The translations under genes and the position numbers were made by a program. Under the pieces are notes generated by a model. It was given only the letters and a program-made list of their open reading frames with translations. It searched no databases and was not told the DNA's origin. 64,000 bases of DNA from Streptococcus pseudopneumoniae (lineage in GTDB: Bacteria; Bacillota; Bacilli; Lactobacillales; Streptococcaceae), in contig NZ_JVFV01000009.1 in the NCBI RefSeq assembly GCF_001073085.1, positions 1 through 64,000 of the forward strand, given 5' to 3'. This document shows positions 51,257-60,075 of the stretch, piece by piece. The first letter of the stretch is position 1; each line of letters begins with the position of its first letter.

Positions 51257-52435
51257 ATGTCCATTCCTGTTAGAAAAAACTTATATGATGCAGTTTTAGA
51301 GACATCTAAAGCCGATACTTGGGAACAAGCTACCAAAGAATGGAGTGAAGTTTCCTTGATTTTTAATGGAATCGGTCGGAGCAATTGTGTCTGCGGTAAT
51401 GCTATTAAGTATGCTTATGAACTTTTTAACGGAGTTACTGGCAAACGTCTCTTTCCCATTGGGAGTGACTGTGTTCGCCATTTCCAAAGAATTAGCCTAG
51501 ATCAACAGCTAGAAGAGGAGGGAAAACTTCTCAGAAAGCTTGAAAATCTAACCAGAAAGGCCCAGAAAAAAGAAGCCATTCGAGTTAATAAAACAGATTT
51601 TGATGAGCGACTGATCAACTGGCTATGGAAAAAGGGAGCTTTTAATTCAAATCGAGGTAATCAATTCTCACCAGAAAAGGATTATCAACTCTTTTTGGAG
51701 GTATTTCAAGGTGGAAGTTGGACTAAGGCAGAGCCTTTGAAGAAAGCTCGGATGGAAGAAGTCCTTGAGAAATTTATCAAACCCTTTCTACTTGGAAAAT
51801 CTGACGATCAACTCTATCTAGTTAAACTAGGAAAAGAAAAAATTGACTATGAGCAAGAACTTCGCATCAAAGCTGAAAAGGAACGAAAGAAGCGAGACAA
51901 GATTGCTAAACAATATGCGGATAATCTAGTTCTAGCAATGGGACCAGCTGAACGTGCCTATCAAGATTACTTTGGACTGAGCGAAACACTGACTCTAGAA
52001 GAACGCCAGTGGGAAAAGATTCTCTTCGGTAAAAATCGTGCAGAACGTTCTATAAAATCAAAACAGTACCAAAGAGAACTTGAAAAGGATCAACGCATTG
52101 CTAGTCAAGACCCTCTTGAAAGAAAACAAAAGCAAGTATGGTTGCTTAACTCGTATTTTAAGGATATACCCGAAGAAAAAGCTCGCTTTTCTCGACTTTT
52201 AACCATGTATCGAAAAACTGGAGAAATCCCATTTTCAAGAGAATATCTGTCTAATAATCTATTTGATTTTTTCTACAAAATGAAGGCTTTTGAGTTTGAA
52301 ATAGCACCCGACCAGGTACGTGATTTTTTAAAGGAGTCTTTAAATGCAGAAAACCTATCGTCCGCTCAAAAATCTTGGATAGAAGGCATTTTAACCAACT
52401 GCATCAAACCTTTTTTAGAAAGAATGATAGTATAG
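51257..52435 (+). CDS. Unknown protein with N-terminal Cys cluster, downstream of rexBA
   Basis: 392 residues, function not recognised. Near the N terminus SNCVCGNAIKYAYELFNGVTG and FPIGSDCVRHF place Cys-44, Cys-46 and Cys-72 (with His-75) in an arrangement like a small zinc-binding module. Residues 78-105 and 200-235 are long, strongly charged helices, probably coiled coil. No signal peptide or membrane helix. It lies 16 bases after rexA with a strong AAAGGAG, so it is probably made with RexAB and could be a DNA-binding accessory. That role is inferred from position only. Confidence 0.85.
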   Translation: MSIPVRKNLYDAVLETSKADTWEQATKEWSEVSLIFNGIGRSNCVCGNAIKYAYELFNGVTGKRLFPIGSDCVRHFQRISLDQQLEEEGKLLRKLENLTRKAQKKEAIRVNKTDFDERLINWLWKKGAFNSNRGNQFSPEKDYQLFLEVFQGGSWTKAEPLKKARMEEVLEKFIKPFLLGKSDDQLYLVKLGKEKIDYEQELRIKAEKERKKRDKIAKQYADNLVLAMGPAERAYQDYFGLSETLTLEERQWEKILFGKNRAERSIKSKQYQRELEKDQRIASQDPLERKQKQVWLLNSYFKDIPEEKARFSRLLTMYRKTGEIPFSREYLSNNLFDFFYKMKAFEFEIAPDQVRDFLKESLNAENLSSAQKSWIEGILTNCIKPFLERMIV

Positions 52436-52562
52436 CAGTAGTTTTCGTCCTGCATGGAGAGACTCATTATTGTTAAAATTATGTCTTAAAGCAATTTTAC
52501 ATAATTTATTTTATGTATTAACTCAAATATTTGTATCAACATTAAAAAAATAGAAAGAAACT

Positions 52563-53060
52563 ATGTCAAAAGAAATCGATATCGAATATTATCACCAACT
52601 AGCCTTGCAAAAACAAAAAGAGCATCGGAAGTTTTTAGGAAATCTGAAAAAGAAAGCACCTAAAAATTTGGATAAAATTGCCCTTGAAATTCATCAAGAA
52701 GTTTTTACTGAAATTGATTGTACAGCCTGCGCTAACTGTTGCAAGAGTCTTGGTCCAGACTTCAAAGAAGCAGATATCACACGTATCGCAAAATACTTTA
52801 AAATGAAATTGCCAGCCTTTGAAGCTGAGTTTTTGCAAGTAGATGAAGATGGAGATAAGGTCTTCAAATCGATGCCCTGTCCATTTCTAGGAGGCGATAA
52901 TCTGTGTTCCATCTACGACGTCCGTCCCAAAGCCTGTCGGGAATTTCCACATACCGACCGAAAAAAGATTTATCAAATCAATAATCTGACTATCAAAAAT
53001 ACTTTAACCTGTCCCGCAGCCTATCTCTTCGTTGAAAAATTAAGAGATAAAACCGAATGA
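52563..53060 (+). CDS. YkgJ-family cysteine-cluster protein
   Basis: 165 residues. CTACANCC (Cys-53, 56, 59, 60) is followed by MPCPFLGG, NLCSIYDVRPKACREFP and a last LTCPAAY, the pattern of the UPF0153/YkgJ zinc- or iron-binding family. The biochemical role is unknown. The 127 bases upstream contain no clear promoter; the start follows AGAAAG. Confidence 0.85.
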   Translation: MSKEIDIEYYHQLALQKQKEHRKFLGNLKKKAPKNLDKIALEIHQEVFTEIDCTACANCCKSLGPDFKEADITRIAKYFKMKLPAFEAEFLQVDEDGDKVFKSMPCPFLGGDNLCSIYDVRPKACREFPHTDRKKIYQINNLTIKNTLTCPAAYLFVEKLRDKTE

Positions 53061-53107
53061 AGGAGTCTTTATTAGGTAATTGTTTGCTAACTAAGGCGTT
53101 TATATAG

Positions 53108-53113
53108 TATAAT
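53108..53113 (+). promoter_or_regulatory. Promoter -10 of the LPXTG protein gene
   Basis: TATAAT at 53108-53113, about 70 bases before ATG 53186. AAGGAG is the ribosome site. The -35 is not clear. Confidence 0.5.
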
Positions 53114-53185
53114 TTATGTGAAAGTAATATCAATGAATAGGATTTTGTTTATGCATGATCCCTTTCATATAAGGAGAAAAAGTGT

Positions 53186-55129
53186 ATGAAAAAACTCACT
53201 AAATTTGGCATCATTACAATGTCTGTCTTTGCTCTAAATTTGGTTTCTCAGTCAGTAGTTCAAGCTGAAGAAACTAATAGCGAACCAGCAAATGTTTCAG
53301 TGACACTAGGTATTACTAATTCAACTGATGCTGAGAACACTTCTTCAGTAGACAATATGGTTGCACCAGCCCCTACTAGTGACACCTCACTAAAATCAGA
53401 CGAAGAGGATGCCAATGCTTCCTCACATAAAACTGAAGAAATCTCAACTAATAGCGAAGGTACAACTGTCGGGAAAGAAGGTTCAACTTGCCCTCCTGGG
53501 ACTTCAACAGGCTCTGTCCCAGGCGCTAGTTGCGAACCAGATGGTAGCAATATCATTGATGAAGGTGGTTATGTCAATATTGAAGGACTTCCAGCACATT
53601 TTAGTGAAGATGGTAAAAGTGTAGTCTATAATTACACTGTAGCCTTCAAAGGAATGCACTCAAGTGATGAAGGTCAAACTGTTCGCGATATTCGTATCCG
53701 TATTCCTGAGATTTCAGGTGCAAAAGCTGATTTCACTTTGATTGGAACTCGTGATGCTAATGGAAATCCTGTAGATGTTAATGTTCCAATGAAAGAGCGT
53801 TCGTATAATGAATATCGTGAGTCTACTGATGAAGGGGAGATTGTTCCAACTTCAGAAGAACTAGCAGCTGGTAAGAAACCTTCCGTTGTTAATATGAAGG
53901 AATATGAAGATTCTGCCTTTGATCCAGACTATTATGGCTATTATGAAGCTTATAATGATAGAGTTAGTACATATGCTGTTAGTTCAAAAACATTGAGATC
54001 AACAGCTCTTCGAGTATCTGTGACCGTACCCTTGGAGGAAGCTAAGAAGATCAAGTACTTACCAATCGACGTGAGATTTGCTTGGAAATGTTCTCAAGAA
54101 GGTGGGATTGGTTCATATGAAGAAGGTTGCCAAAGTCTTGAAGAATATCATCAAATTCAACCATATTATCAAGACAGCAATGGGAAATTGACTTATGGTG
54201 CTCTAGCTAATCCAAGTTTAGTAGATGATAATTATGTTCAGAATGACCATCTAATTAGGTCAGTTTCAAACCAAAATACTCATATCACACCAAATAACGG
54301 TGATTGGAGAACTATTCCTCATGATGTTAATATTAATCCTGAGACCTTCTTTAATTATGTGAAAATTTTTACTTTGAAAGCCAATCCTGCTGTTAAATAC
54401 TATGCTTCAGAATTTGAAGATATGGCTGACCAGGATGTTTCTACGCTTCACTATGGAGATGTAGTGGTGGATTATGTGATCAAAGGAACAAATCAATCTA
54501 TCAAGGAAACTTATAAAGACACACCATTAACTTCTATTTATGGATCTGATGGAAAACTTGTGACCTATAATACTGGTGAGAACACGGATGAACGTCCATC
54601 TTCTATCACTGTAGATGGTCAAAAATACAATCTTGTTGGTGTTTCTTCAACATCTGCACCAGAAACAGGTGAGCTAAAAGAAGGAACAACTCATGTTATT
54701 TATGAGTATGAGAAGGAGCCAGATCCAAAACCAACTCCAGATCCAAAACCAACTCCAGATCCAAAACCAACCCCAGATCCAGAACCAACTCCAGATCCGA
54801 AACCAACTCCGGATTCAGAACCAACTCCAGATCCGAAACTAACTCCAGATCCAGAACCAACTCCGGATCCAAAACCAACTCCGGATCCAAAACCAACTCC
54901 GGATCCAAAACCAACTCCGGATCCAAAACTAACTCCAAATCCAGAGCCAGCTCCAAATCCTGTTCAACCAGAAAATGTTCAATCTACTGAGCAAAAATCA
55001 GCTCCAGAAAAACCTCAGTTACCAAATACAGGAACTTCTGATTCGCCATTAGCTATGAATCTTCTTGCTATTTTAGCTGGAATCTTTGGTATTTCACTTT
55101 TCAAAAAAAGTAAAAAATCAGAGAACTAA
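53186..55129 (+). CDS. LPXTG-anchored surface protein with four cysteines and PKPTPD repeats
   Basis: 647 residues. Signal peptide cut after VVQA (residue 27). Low-complexity acidic/Ser region to about 100, then a domain I do not recognise (about 120-430) with paired cysteines C102/C116 and C302/C315. A MucBP-like unit follows (about 425-510: GDVVVDYVIKGTNQSI ... GTTHVIYEYEK), then a Pro-rich spacer of about a dozen DPKPTP/DPEPTP repeats, LPNTG at 612-616, a membrane helix and KKSKKSEN. Sortase A should anchor it. Cysteines are rare in exported streptococcal proteins, so two short-range disulfides are likely. The function is probably adhesion, by architecture. Confidence 0.9.
   Translation: MKKLTKFGIITMSVFALNLVSQSVVQAEETNSEPANVSVTLGITNSTDAENTSSVDNMVAPAPTSDTSLKSDEEDANASSHKTEEISTNSEGTTVGKEGSTCPPGTSTGSVPGASCEPDGSNIIDEGGYVNIEGLPAHFSEDGKSVVYNYTVAFKGMHSSDEGQTVRDIRIRIPEISGAKADFTLIGTRDANGNPVDVNVPMKERSYNEYRESTDEGEIVPTSEELAAGKKPSVVNMKEYEDSAFDPDYYGYYEAYNDRVSTYAVSSKTLRSTALRVSVTVPLEEAKKIKYLPIDVRFAWKCSQEGGIGSYEEGCQSLEEYHQIQPYYQDSNGKLTYGALANPSLVDDNYVQNDHLIRSVSNQNTHITPNNGDWRTIPHDVNINPETFFNYVKIFTLKANPAVKYYASEFEDMADQDVSTLHYGDVVVDYVIKGTNQSIKETYKDTPLTSIYGSDGKLVTYNTGENTDERPSSITVDGQKYNLVGVSSTSAPETGELKEGTTHVIYEYEKEPDPKPTPDPKPTPDPKPTPDPEPTPDPKPTPDSEPTPDPKLTPDPEPTPDPKPTPDPKPTPDPKPTPDPKLTPNPEPAPNPVQPENVQSTEQKSAPEKPQLPNTGTSDSPLAMNLLAILAGIFGISLFKKSKKSEN
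54712..54960 (+). repeat. Pro-rich tandem repeat in the LPXTG protein
   Basis: Eighteen-base units (for example CCAGATCCAAAACCAACT) encoding PDPKPT and variants PDPEPT, PDSEPT and PDPKLT. They form a cell-wall-spanning spacer whose copy number is likely to vary between strains. Confidence 0.9.
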
Positions 55130-55142
55130 GTAAATAGTTTTA

Positions 55143-55172
55143 AAAAAAGTCATCCAAATTGGATGGCTTTTT
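55143..55172 (+). terminator. Terminator of the LPXTG protein gene
   Basis: AAAGTCATCC (55146-55155), loop AAATT, GGATGGCTTT (55161-55170, one wobble), T-rich. Confidence 0.88.
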
Positions 55173-55295
55173 ATGTAGTCCCTAATATTTCTATAGTTAG
55201 AGTCTGTACCAAACAGATTTTATTTTTTTGAAATTTGTATATTTATTTTTTTCTGAAAATTCAAACCATATTTCTTATTAATTGATAAGTCTTTT

Positions 55296-55347
55296 CTTTA
55301 AGCTTAAAGTTTTTTAAACCTTATCTTAAAGAAAACTGATATAAGGT
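55296..55347. promoter_or_regulatory. Palindromes upstream of the GT2-GtrA operon
   Basis: CTTTAAGCTTAAAG (55296-55309) is a perfect 14-base palindrome. ACCTTAT (about 55318) and ATAAGGT (55341-55347) are inverted repeats further on. TATAGT at 55367-55372 is a possible -10. The rest of 55173-55402 holds no gene. Confidence 0.4.
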
Positions 55348-55402
55348 ATTTTTAAGCGATGTTCTGTATAGTTATACCATCACCAAAGAAAGAGGTATCG
55401 AT

Positions 55403-56446
55403 ATGAACTACATAGTCATTCCAGCTTATCAACCAGATAATAAACTTATCAAACTCATCGAAAAAATTCATGAAAAGAGTGATTTTCATATTTTAGTCAT
55501 AGACGACGGCAGTTCATCAAAGTGCCAAAAAATCTTTGATAAAGCAAAACAATTTGCTACTGTCATTCGTCACCAAGTGAACCAAGGTAAAGGGCAGGCT
55601 CTAAAAACAGCCTTTACTTATATCCAAGAACAAAACATTTATGGTACGGTTGTCACAGCAGATGCGGATGGACAGCACAAGGTATGGGATATTTTCCGCA
55701 CGGCTAATAAAGCTTCCGAAAATCCAAACAAGCTAATCTTGGGTGTACGTGCCTTTTTTGGAAAAGTTCCTCTTCGTAGCCGTTTTGGTAACAGCTTAAC
55801 CAAAGCTCTCTTTAAGCTTCAAACAGGAGTAGGAGTGACAGATACGCAGACAGGTCTTCGTGCTTTTACTACAAACTTGATACCGTTTATGCTTAAGATT
55901 GAAGGCCAACGTTATGAATATGAAATGAATATGTTGCTCGAAGCAACGAAAGAATACGAGATTTTAGAAGTTCCTATTGAAACTGTCTATATTAATGACA
56001 ATGAGGCTTCACACTTCCGCCCAATCCAAGACGGGCTCATGATCTATAAAAATATCTTTAAATTTGCCTTATCATCTCTCAGTAGCTTTGTTGTAGACTA
56101 TGTCGTTTACGCCCTAGCAATTTTGATTTTGCCGACAGTTCCGACGAGTCTACGAATCTTTCTAGCGAACGGAGTAGCTCGTGTAACTAGCTCTATTTTT
56201 AACTATTCTACAAATAAAAAACTAGTATTTAAAAATGATGATAGCCTTGTAAAAACAGGGATGGGATACTTTGGTCTAGCAGTCGGACTCTTTGTCTTAG
56301 ACACGCTACTGATTCGTCTCTTCTTTACAGTCTTTGGAATCAACCTTCTGATTGCCAAAGTTATCGTCGGCATCCTTCTCTTCGCTGTCTCTTGGACAGT
56401 GCAGAAGAAATTCATCTTTAAGGAAAGGACATCAACTGTATTATGA
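55403..56446 (+). CDS. Family 2 glycosyltransferase fused to a GtrA-type membrane domain
   Basis: 347 residues in two parts. Residues 1-200 are a GT-A fold family 2 transferase: VIPAYQPD, VIDDGSS, VNQGKGQALK, TADADGQH with the metal-binding Asp pair, and TDTQTGLRAF. Residues 210-345 are four membrane helices of the GtrA family (FVVDYVVYAL and NYSTNKKLVF are typical). Such fusions are thought to load a sugar onto undecaprenyl phosphate and move it outward for glycosylation of wall polymers. The start follows GAAAGAGG. It overlaps the next gene by four bases, so the three genes to 57781 are co-translated. Confidence 0.88.
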   Translation: MNYIVIPAYQPDNKLIKLIEKIHEKSDFHILVIDDGSSSKCQKIFDKAKQFATVIRHQVNQGKGQALKTAFTYIQEQNIYGTVVTADADGQHKVWDIFRTANKASENPNKLILGVRAFFGKVPLRSRFGNSLTKALFKLQTGVGVTDTQTGLRAFTTNLIPFMLKIEGQRYEYEMNMLLEATKEYEILEVPIETVYINDNEASHFRPIQDGLMIYKNIFKFALSSLSSFVVDYVVYALAILILPTVPTSLRIFLANGVARVTSSIFNYSTNKKLVFKNDDSLVKTGMGYFGLAVGLFVLDTLLIRLFFTVFGINLLIAKVIVGILLFAVSWTVQKKFIFKERTSTVL

Positions 56447-57354
56447 AATTTTTAAAGAAACGCTATGCTTACGCCTCAGTTCTTGGCCTACTCTTGACAG
56501 GATCCTTTAGTTACTCAATGCTAAAGACCTTTGTCCTCGCTGAAACTATCTCGACAGTTGCCACAACTAGCACAAGTTCCAATGCTGCAGCAGCAAGTCA
56601 AGCTGCTAAGACAGCTACTGTCACTGACTCTAGTTATAAAGATGACAATATTTCAGTCAATTTGTCTGAAACGACGGTCAATAATACACAAGTCTACGTT
56701 GCTGATATTACTCTGAGCTCATCAGATTATCTGAAAACTGCCTTTGCTCAAAATGCTTATGGAACTAACGTAACTGCAAAAACCTCTGTAACTGCAGCTG
56801 ATAACAATGCCATTTTAGCAGTAAACGGGGACTACTATGGTGCTAACTCTACAGGTTATGTTATCCGTAATGGCGTTGTGTATCGTGATACTGTTCGTGA
56901 AGATTCTAGTAATGGCGACTTAGCTATTTATAAAGACGGCTCTTTTAAGATTATTTACGAAGATCAGATATCAGCTGAGCAACTAGTAAATGACGGTGTC
57001 GTCAATCTCTTGGCTTTTGGACCAGCCTTGGTCGAAAATGGTGAAATTGCAGTTGATACCAATACAGAAGTAGGACAAGCAATGGCTTCAAATCCTCGTA
57101 CAGCTATTGGTATTATCGATGAAAACCACTATATCATCGTTGTTTCAGATGGACGTACATCAGAAAGTGAAGGACTCTCTCTTTATCAGCTAGCTGAGGT
57201 CATGAAATCTTACGGTGCAAAGACTGCCTACAATCTTGATGGCGGTGGATCATCTACACTTTATTTCAACGGTCAGGTTATCAATAAACCAACGACTGGT
57301 GGAAACAAAATTTCAGAAAGGGCGGTGAGTGACATTGTCTACATCGGTTACTAA
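56443..57354 (+). CDS. Exported phosphodiester glycosidase family protein
   Basis: 303 residues. Signal peptide or anchor at 11-32 (VLGLLLTGSFSYSMLKTFV), a Ser/Ala-rich linker to about 60, then a DUF2233/NAGPA-like domain: ILAVNGDYYG (about 113-122), ALVENGEI, PRTAIGIID and NLDGGGSSTL (about 265-274). The human relative removes GlcNAc from a GlcNAc-phospho-mannose diester; bacterial members are thought to act on sugar phosphodiesters in the envelope. Its coupling to a glycosyltransferase suggests it edits or removes the sugar that the first protein adds. Substrate inferred, not shown. Confidence 0.87.
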   Translation: MKFLKKRYAYASVLGLLLTGSFSYSMLKTFVLAETISTVATTSTSSNAAAASQAAKTATVTDSSYKDDNISVNLSETTVNNTQVYVADITLSSSDYLKTAFAQNAYGTNVTAKTSVTAADNNAILAVNGDYYGANSTGYVIRNGVVYRDTVREDSSNGDLAIYKDGSFKIIYEDQISAEQLVNDGVVNLLAFGPALVENGEIAVDTNTEVGQAMASNPRTAIGIIDENHYIIVVSDGRTSESEGLSLYQLAEVMKSYGAKTAYNLDGGGSSTLYFNGQVINKPTTGGNKISERAVSDIVYIGY

Positions 57355-57781
57355 TCTTGGCAAAAAACGGTTTAAAAAAACAGTCATTTCTTATACACTA
57401 ATCACTATTTTCTTCTTTGCATTTTCTAGAATTTATGAAGCTTTTAGTTTTGGAGAAACTTCTGTTCATATGCACTATTTATTTGCAGCACCTCTTGCAG
57501 GGGGGATTCTACTGGCAATCTTTCTCAAGGTTCTCCCTCATTTCTCTCGTATTAGTCTAAATCTATGGAATTCGGCAGTAGCGATTATTACAGCGGGTAC
57601 ACTTTTCCGAGGAATTGTCAATCTCTCAGGGCGTTCTACAACTCTGGATGCACCCTACTGGTATGTTGGGATTGGTTTTGCAATACTAGCGATCGTCACT
57701 ATTTTCATCAATCCAAACCTTTGGAAGAATTCTACTAAAGCAACCAAAACAAATCGCAAAGAAGTCTATGGTCAGGCATAA
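57329..57781 (+). CDS. Small membrane protein of the GT2/glycosidase operon
   Basis: 150 residues with about four membrane helices (TVISYTLITIFFFAFSRIY, YLFAAPLAGGILLAIFLKVL, LWNSAVAIITAGTLFRGIV, YWYVGIGFAILAIVTIFI) and a basic tail. I do not recognise a family. It begins inside the end of the glycosidase gene. GTG 57329 and TTG 57335 are both possible starts, with AAAGGG upstream. It probably holds or assists the other two products at the membrane. Confidence 0.75.
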   Translation: MTLSTSVTNLGKKRFKKTVISYTLITIFFFAFSRIYEAFSFGETSVHMHYLFAAPLAGGILLAIFLKVLPHFSRISLNLWNSAVAIITAGTLFRGIVNLSGRSTTLDAPYWYVGIGFAILAIVTIFINPNLWKNSTKATKTNRKEVYGQA

Positions 57782-57787
57782 TGTTAT

Positions 57788-57826
57788 AAAAAAGTAGTCG
57801 TTCAGCTGATGTTCGACTACTTTTTA
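57788..57826 (+). terminator. Terminator of the GT2/glycosidase operon
   Basis: AAAAAGTAGTCG (ending 57800) pairs with CGACTACTTTTT (57814-57825) over a 13-base loop. Confidence 0.9.
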
Positions 57827-57911
57827 TTGACTTTTATTTCTAAAATATTTTAAAAATATTACAAGTTCTTTTCTTCTGAAAGATACTACTTTTATATTTA
57901 ACAGAATATTG

Positions 57912-57971
57912 TATAATATAGTGGATAATTACTGTTTTTTACACAATATATAGAAACATCAAATCCACTAT
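57912..57971 (+). promoter_or_regulatory. lytB promoter and 5' leader stem
   Basis: TATAAT at 57912-57917. In the leader ATAGTGGAT (57918-57926) and ATCCACTAT (57963-57971) are perfect nine-base inverted repeats enclosing 36 A/T-rich bases. AAGGAG and the start codon follow at 57996. Confidence 0.55.
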
Positions 57972-57995
57972 TTAGGTATTTGTAAGGAGAAAAGA

Positions 57996-60008
57996 ATGAA
58001 AAAAATATTGCTGGCAAGTACAGTTGCCCTCTCTATGGCAGGTTTTGCAAAAACGACCGTCTATGCCGAGGATTCTCAAGCTACCAATAATGTTCAATCA
58101 TCAGAAAAGATTGCTACGAATACAGTAAGCAATGAAAAGAAAAATCAAAGCGAAGCTGAAAAAGCAACTTCTCAAACTCCAGAGACCAAAGAACAACCTT
58201 CAAAAGAAACAGTAGTAGAAGTAGTTAACAAAGAAGGTTGGCAAAAAGAAAATAACCAATGGCGTTATTATGAGAATAATCAACCAGTTTTGAATTGGAA
58301 AAAAATAGCTGGTGTTTGGTACTATTTTAATCAAGATGGTATCATGCTTAGTAATACTATCTTTAATGATTACCTATTGAATAATAGCGGTGCTTTGACA
58401 GAATCTTCTTGGGTAAAAATTGACAACCAGTGGTATTATTCCGCTGAGGACGGGAAAGTTACTCGTAATAATTGGAAAAAGATAGCTGGTGTTTGGTATC
58501 GATTCGATGAAAATGGTATCATGATCAGTAATGCTGTTTACGATGACTATCTATTCAAATCAAGTGGAGCTTTAGCTGAAAATAGCTGGGTAAAAATTGC
58601 TGATAAATGGTATTATGGGAATCAAGAAGGTAAAATCAATCGTGACACGTGGGCAAAGATTGATGGCCTATGGTATCGATTTGATGAATCTGGTGTCATG
58701 CTAAGTGCTACTATTTATAAAGACTATCTTCTCAAGACTAGTGGAGCTATGGCAGAAAATGCCTGGGCAAAACTCGAAGATAAGTGGTATTATGCTACAG
58801 CATCAGGAAAAATTATTCGCGATAAGTGGGAGAAAATCAGCGGTTCATGGTACTATTTTAATAAAGACGGTGTCATGTTAAGTAGCCAATGGAAAGAGAA
58901 ATACTATCTAAAAGATAGTGGGGCCATGGCTAAAAGCGAATGGAATTTTGATGAAAAATACAAGAGTTGGTTCTACCTCAAGTCGGACGGTACCTATGCT
59001 GAAAATCAATGGGTAGGTTCTTACTATCTCAAATCTTTTGGTTATATGGCCAAAAATGAATGGATTTTCGATAAGGACTACAACGCTTGGTATTATCTAA
59101 AAGAAGATGGAGTCTATGTAACTGGTAACTTCACCATTAATGGAAAAGACTATACGTTCCAAAGCAACGGAAAATGGATTACTGATTCAGCCTCATATTA
59201 TAAAGTAAAACCTATTACAGCAAATGTATATAGCGCTTCTGGTGAGAAACTTAGCTATATTTCGCAAGGAAGTATTGTAGCGATTGATGGAGCTGAAGCC
59301 AAAGACGGTCGACTTCCGGTCAAAATTTCAGGCCTTTCAGGCTATATGAACAAGAGTGATCTAGTAGCAGTCAGCTCAGATAGTGACTTCATTCCTCACT
59401 ATGCCACTGACGGTAATTATCTTTACCATGAGTTATCACCTTACGCAAGTATTCGTGTAGCACCTCATAGCTCATCAATGGCAATTGGTAAAAAATACTA
59501 TTCAGCTGATGGCAAGAACTTTGAGAACTTTACAGTTGAAAATCCTTTCTTATTTAGAGATTTAAGAAAACCAACCAATTACACAGCTGAAGAATTAGAT
59601 AAAGTCTATTCTCTTATGAATATCAAAGGAAGTCGTCTGGCAGGTAAGGGAGCAATCTTTAAAGAAGCTGAAGAACGTTATCAGATCAACGCTCTCTATC
59701 TAATCGCCCATAGTGCCATAGAAAGTTCATGGGGACGTAGCCAAATTGCTAAAGATAAAAACAATTTCTTTGGTATTGCCGCTTATGATACAACACCATA
59801 TGATTCAGCAAAAAGCTTTGACGATGTTGATAAGGGTATCTTAGGTGCAGCCAAGTGGATCCGCGAAAATTACATCGATAATGGCAGAACATACCTTGGA
59901 AATAAAGCGTCAGGGATGAATGTTCTTTATGCATCGGATCCATACTGGGGAGAAAAAATTGCAAGTATCATGATGAGAATCAACAGTCAGCTAGGTGAAA
60001 AAGATTAA
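57996..60008 (+). CDS. lytB: LytB-type choline-binding endo-beta-N-acetylglucosaminidase
   Basis: 670 residues. Signal peptide cut near VYA (24), a polar linker to about 80, then choline-binding/glucan-binding-type repeats (about 82-400) of the form W-x-K-I-x-x-x-W-Y-Y-F-x-x-x-G-x-M. The C-terminal part resembles LytB: an SH3b-like piece (about 410-470), a linking domain, and a GH73 glucosaminidase with catalytic Glu-576 in AHSAIESSWG and NNFFGIAAYD. LytB cuts septal peptidoglycan to separate daughter cells. The repeats need phosphocholine teichoic acid, made by the licABC genes in this window. Length is close to pneumococcal LytB (about 658). Confidence 0.92.
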   Translation: MKKILLASTVALSMAGFAKTTVYAEDSQATNNVQSSEKIATNTVSNEKKNQSEAEKATSQTPETKEQPSKETVVEVVNKEGWQKENNQWRYYENNQPVLNWKKIAGVWYYFNQDGIMLSNTIFNDYLLNNSGALTESSWVKIDNQWYYSAEDGKVTRNNWKKIAGVWYRFDENGIMISNAVYDDYLFKSSGALAENSWVKIADKWYYGNQEGKINRDTWAKIDGLWYRFDESGVMLSATIYKDYLLKTSGAMAENAWAKLEDKWYYATASGKIIRDKWEKISGSWYYFNKDGVMLSSQWKEKYYLKDSGAMAKSEWNFDEKYKSWFYLKSDGTYAENQWVGSYYLKSFGYMAKNEWIFDKDYNAWYYLKEDGVYVTGNFTINGKDYTFQSNGKWITDSASYYKVKPITANVYSASGEKLSYISQGSIVAIDGAEAKDGRLPVKISGLSGYMNKSDLVAVSSDSDFIPHYATDGNYLYHELSPYASIRVAPHSSSMAIGKKYYSADGKNFENFTVENPFLFRDLRKPTNYTAEELDKVYSLMNIKGSRLAGKGAIFKEAEERYQINALYLIAHSAIESSWGRSQIAKDKNNFFGIAAYDTTPYDSAKSFDDVDKGILGAAKWIRENYIDNGRTYLGNKASGMNVLYASDPYWGEKIASIMMRINSQLGEKD

Positions 60009-60016
60009 AAATCATT

Positions 60017-60054
60017 AAAATCGATAACGACTGCAAAGTGGTTATCGATTTTGC
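60017..60054 (+). terminator. Terminator of lytB
   Basis: AAAATCGATAAC (60017-60028) and GTTATCGATTTT (60041-60052), perfect 12 pairs. The T-run is short. Confidence 0.82.
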
Positions 60055-60075
60055 TTATCAAGAGAAACTTGAGAA

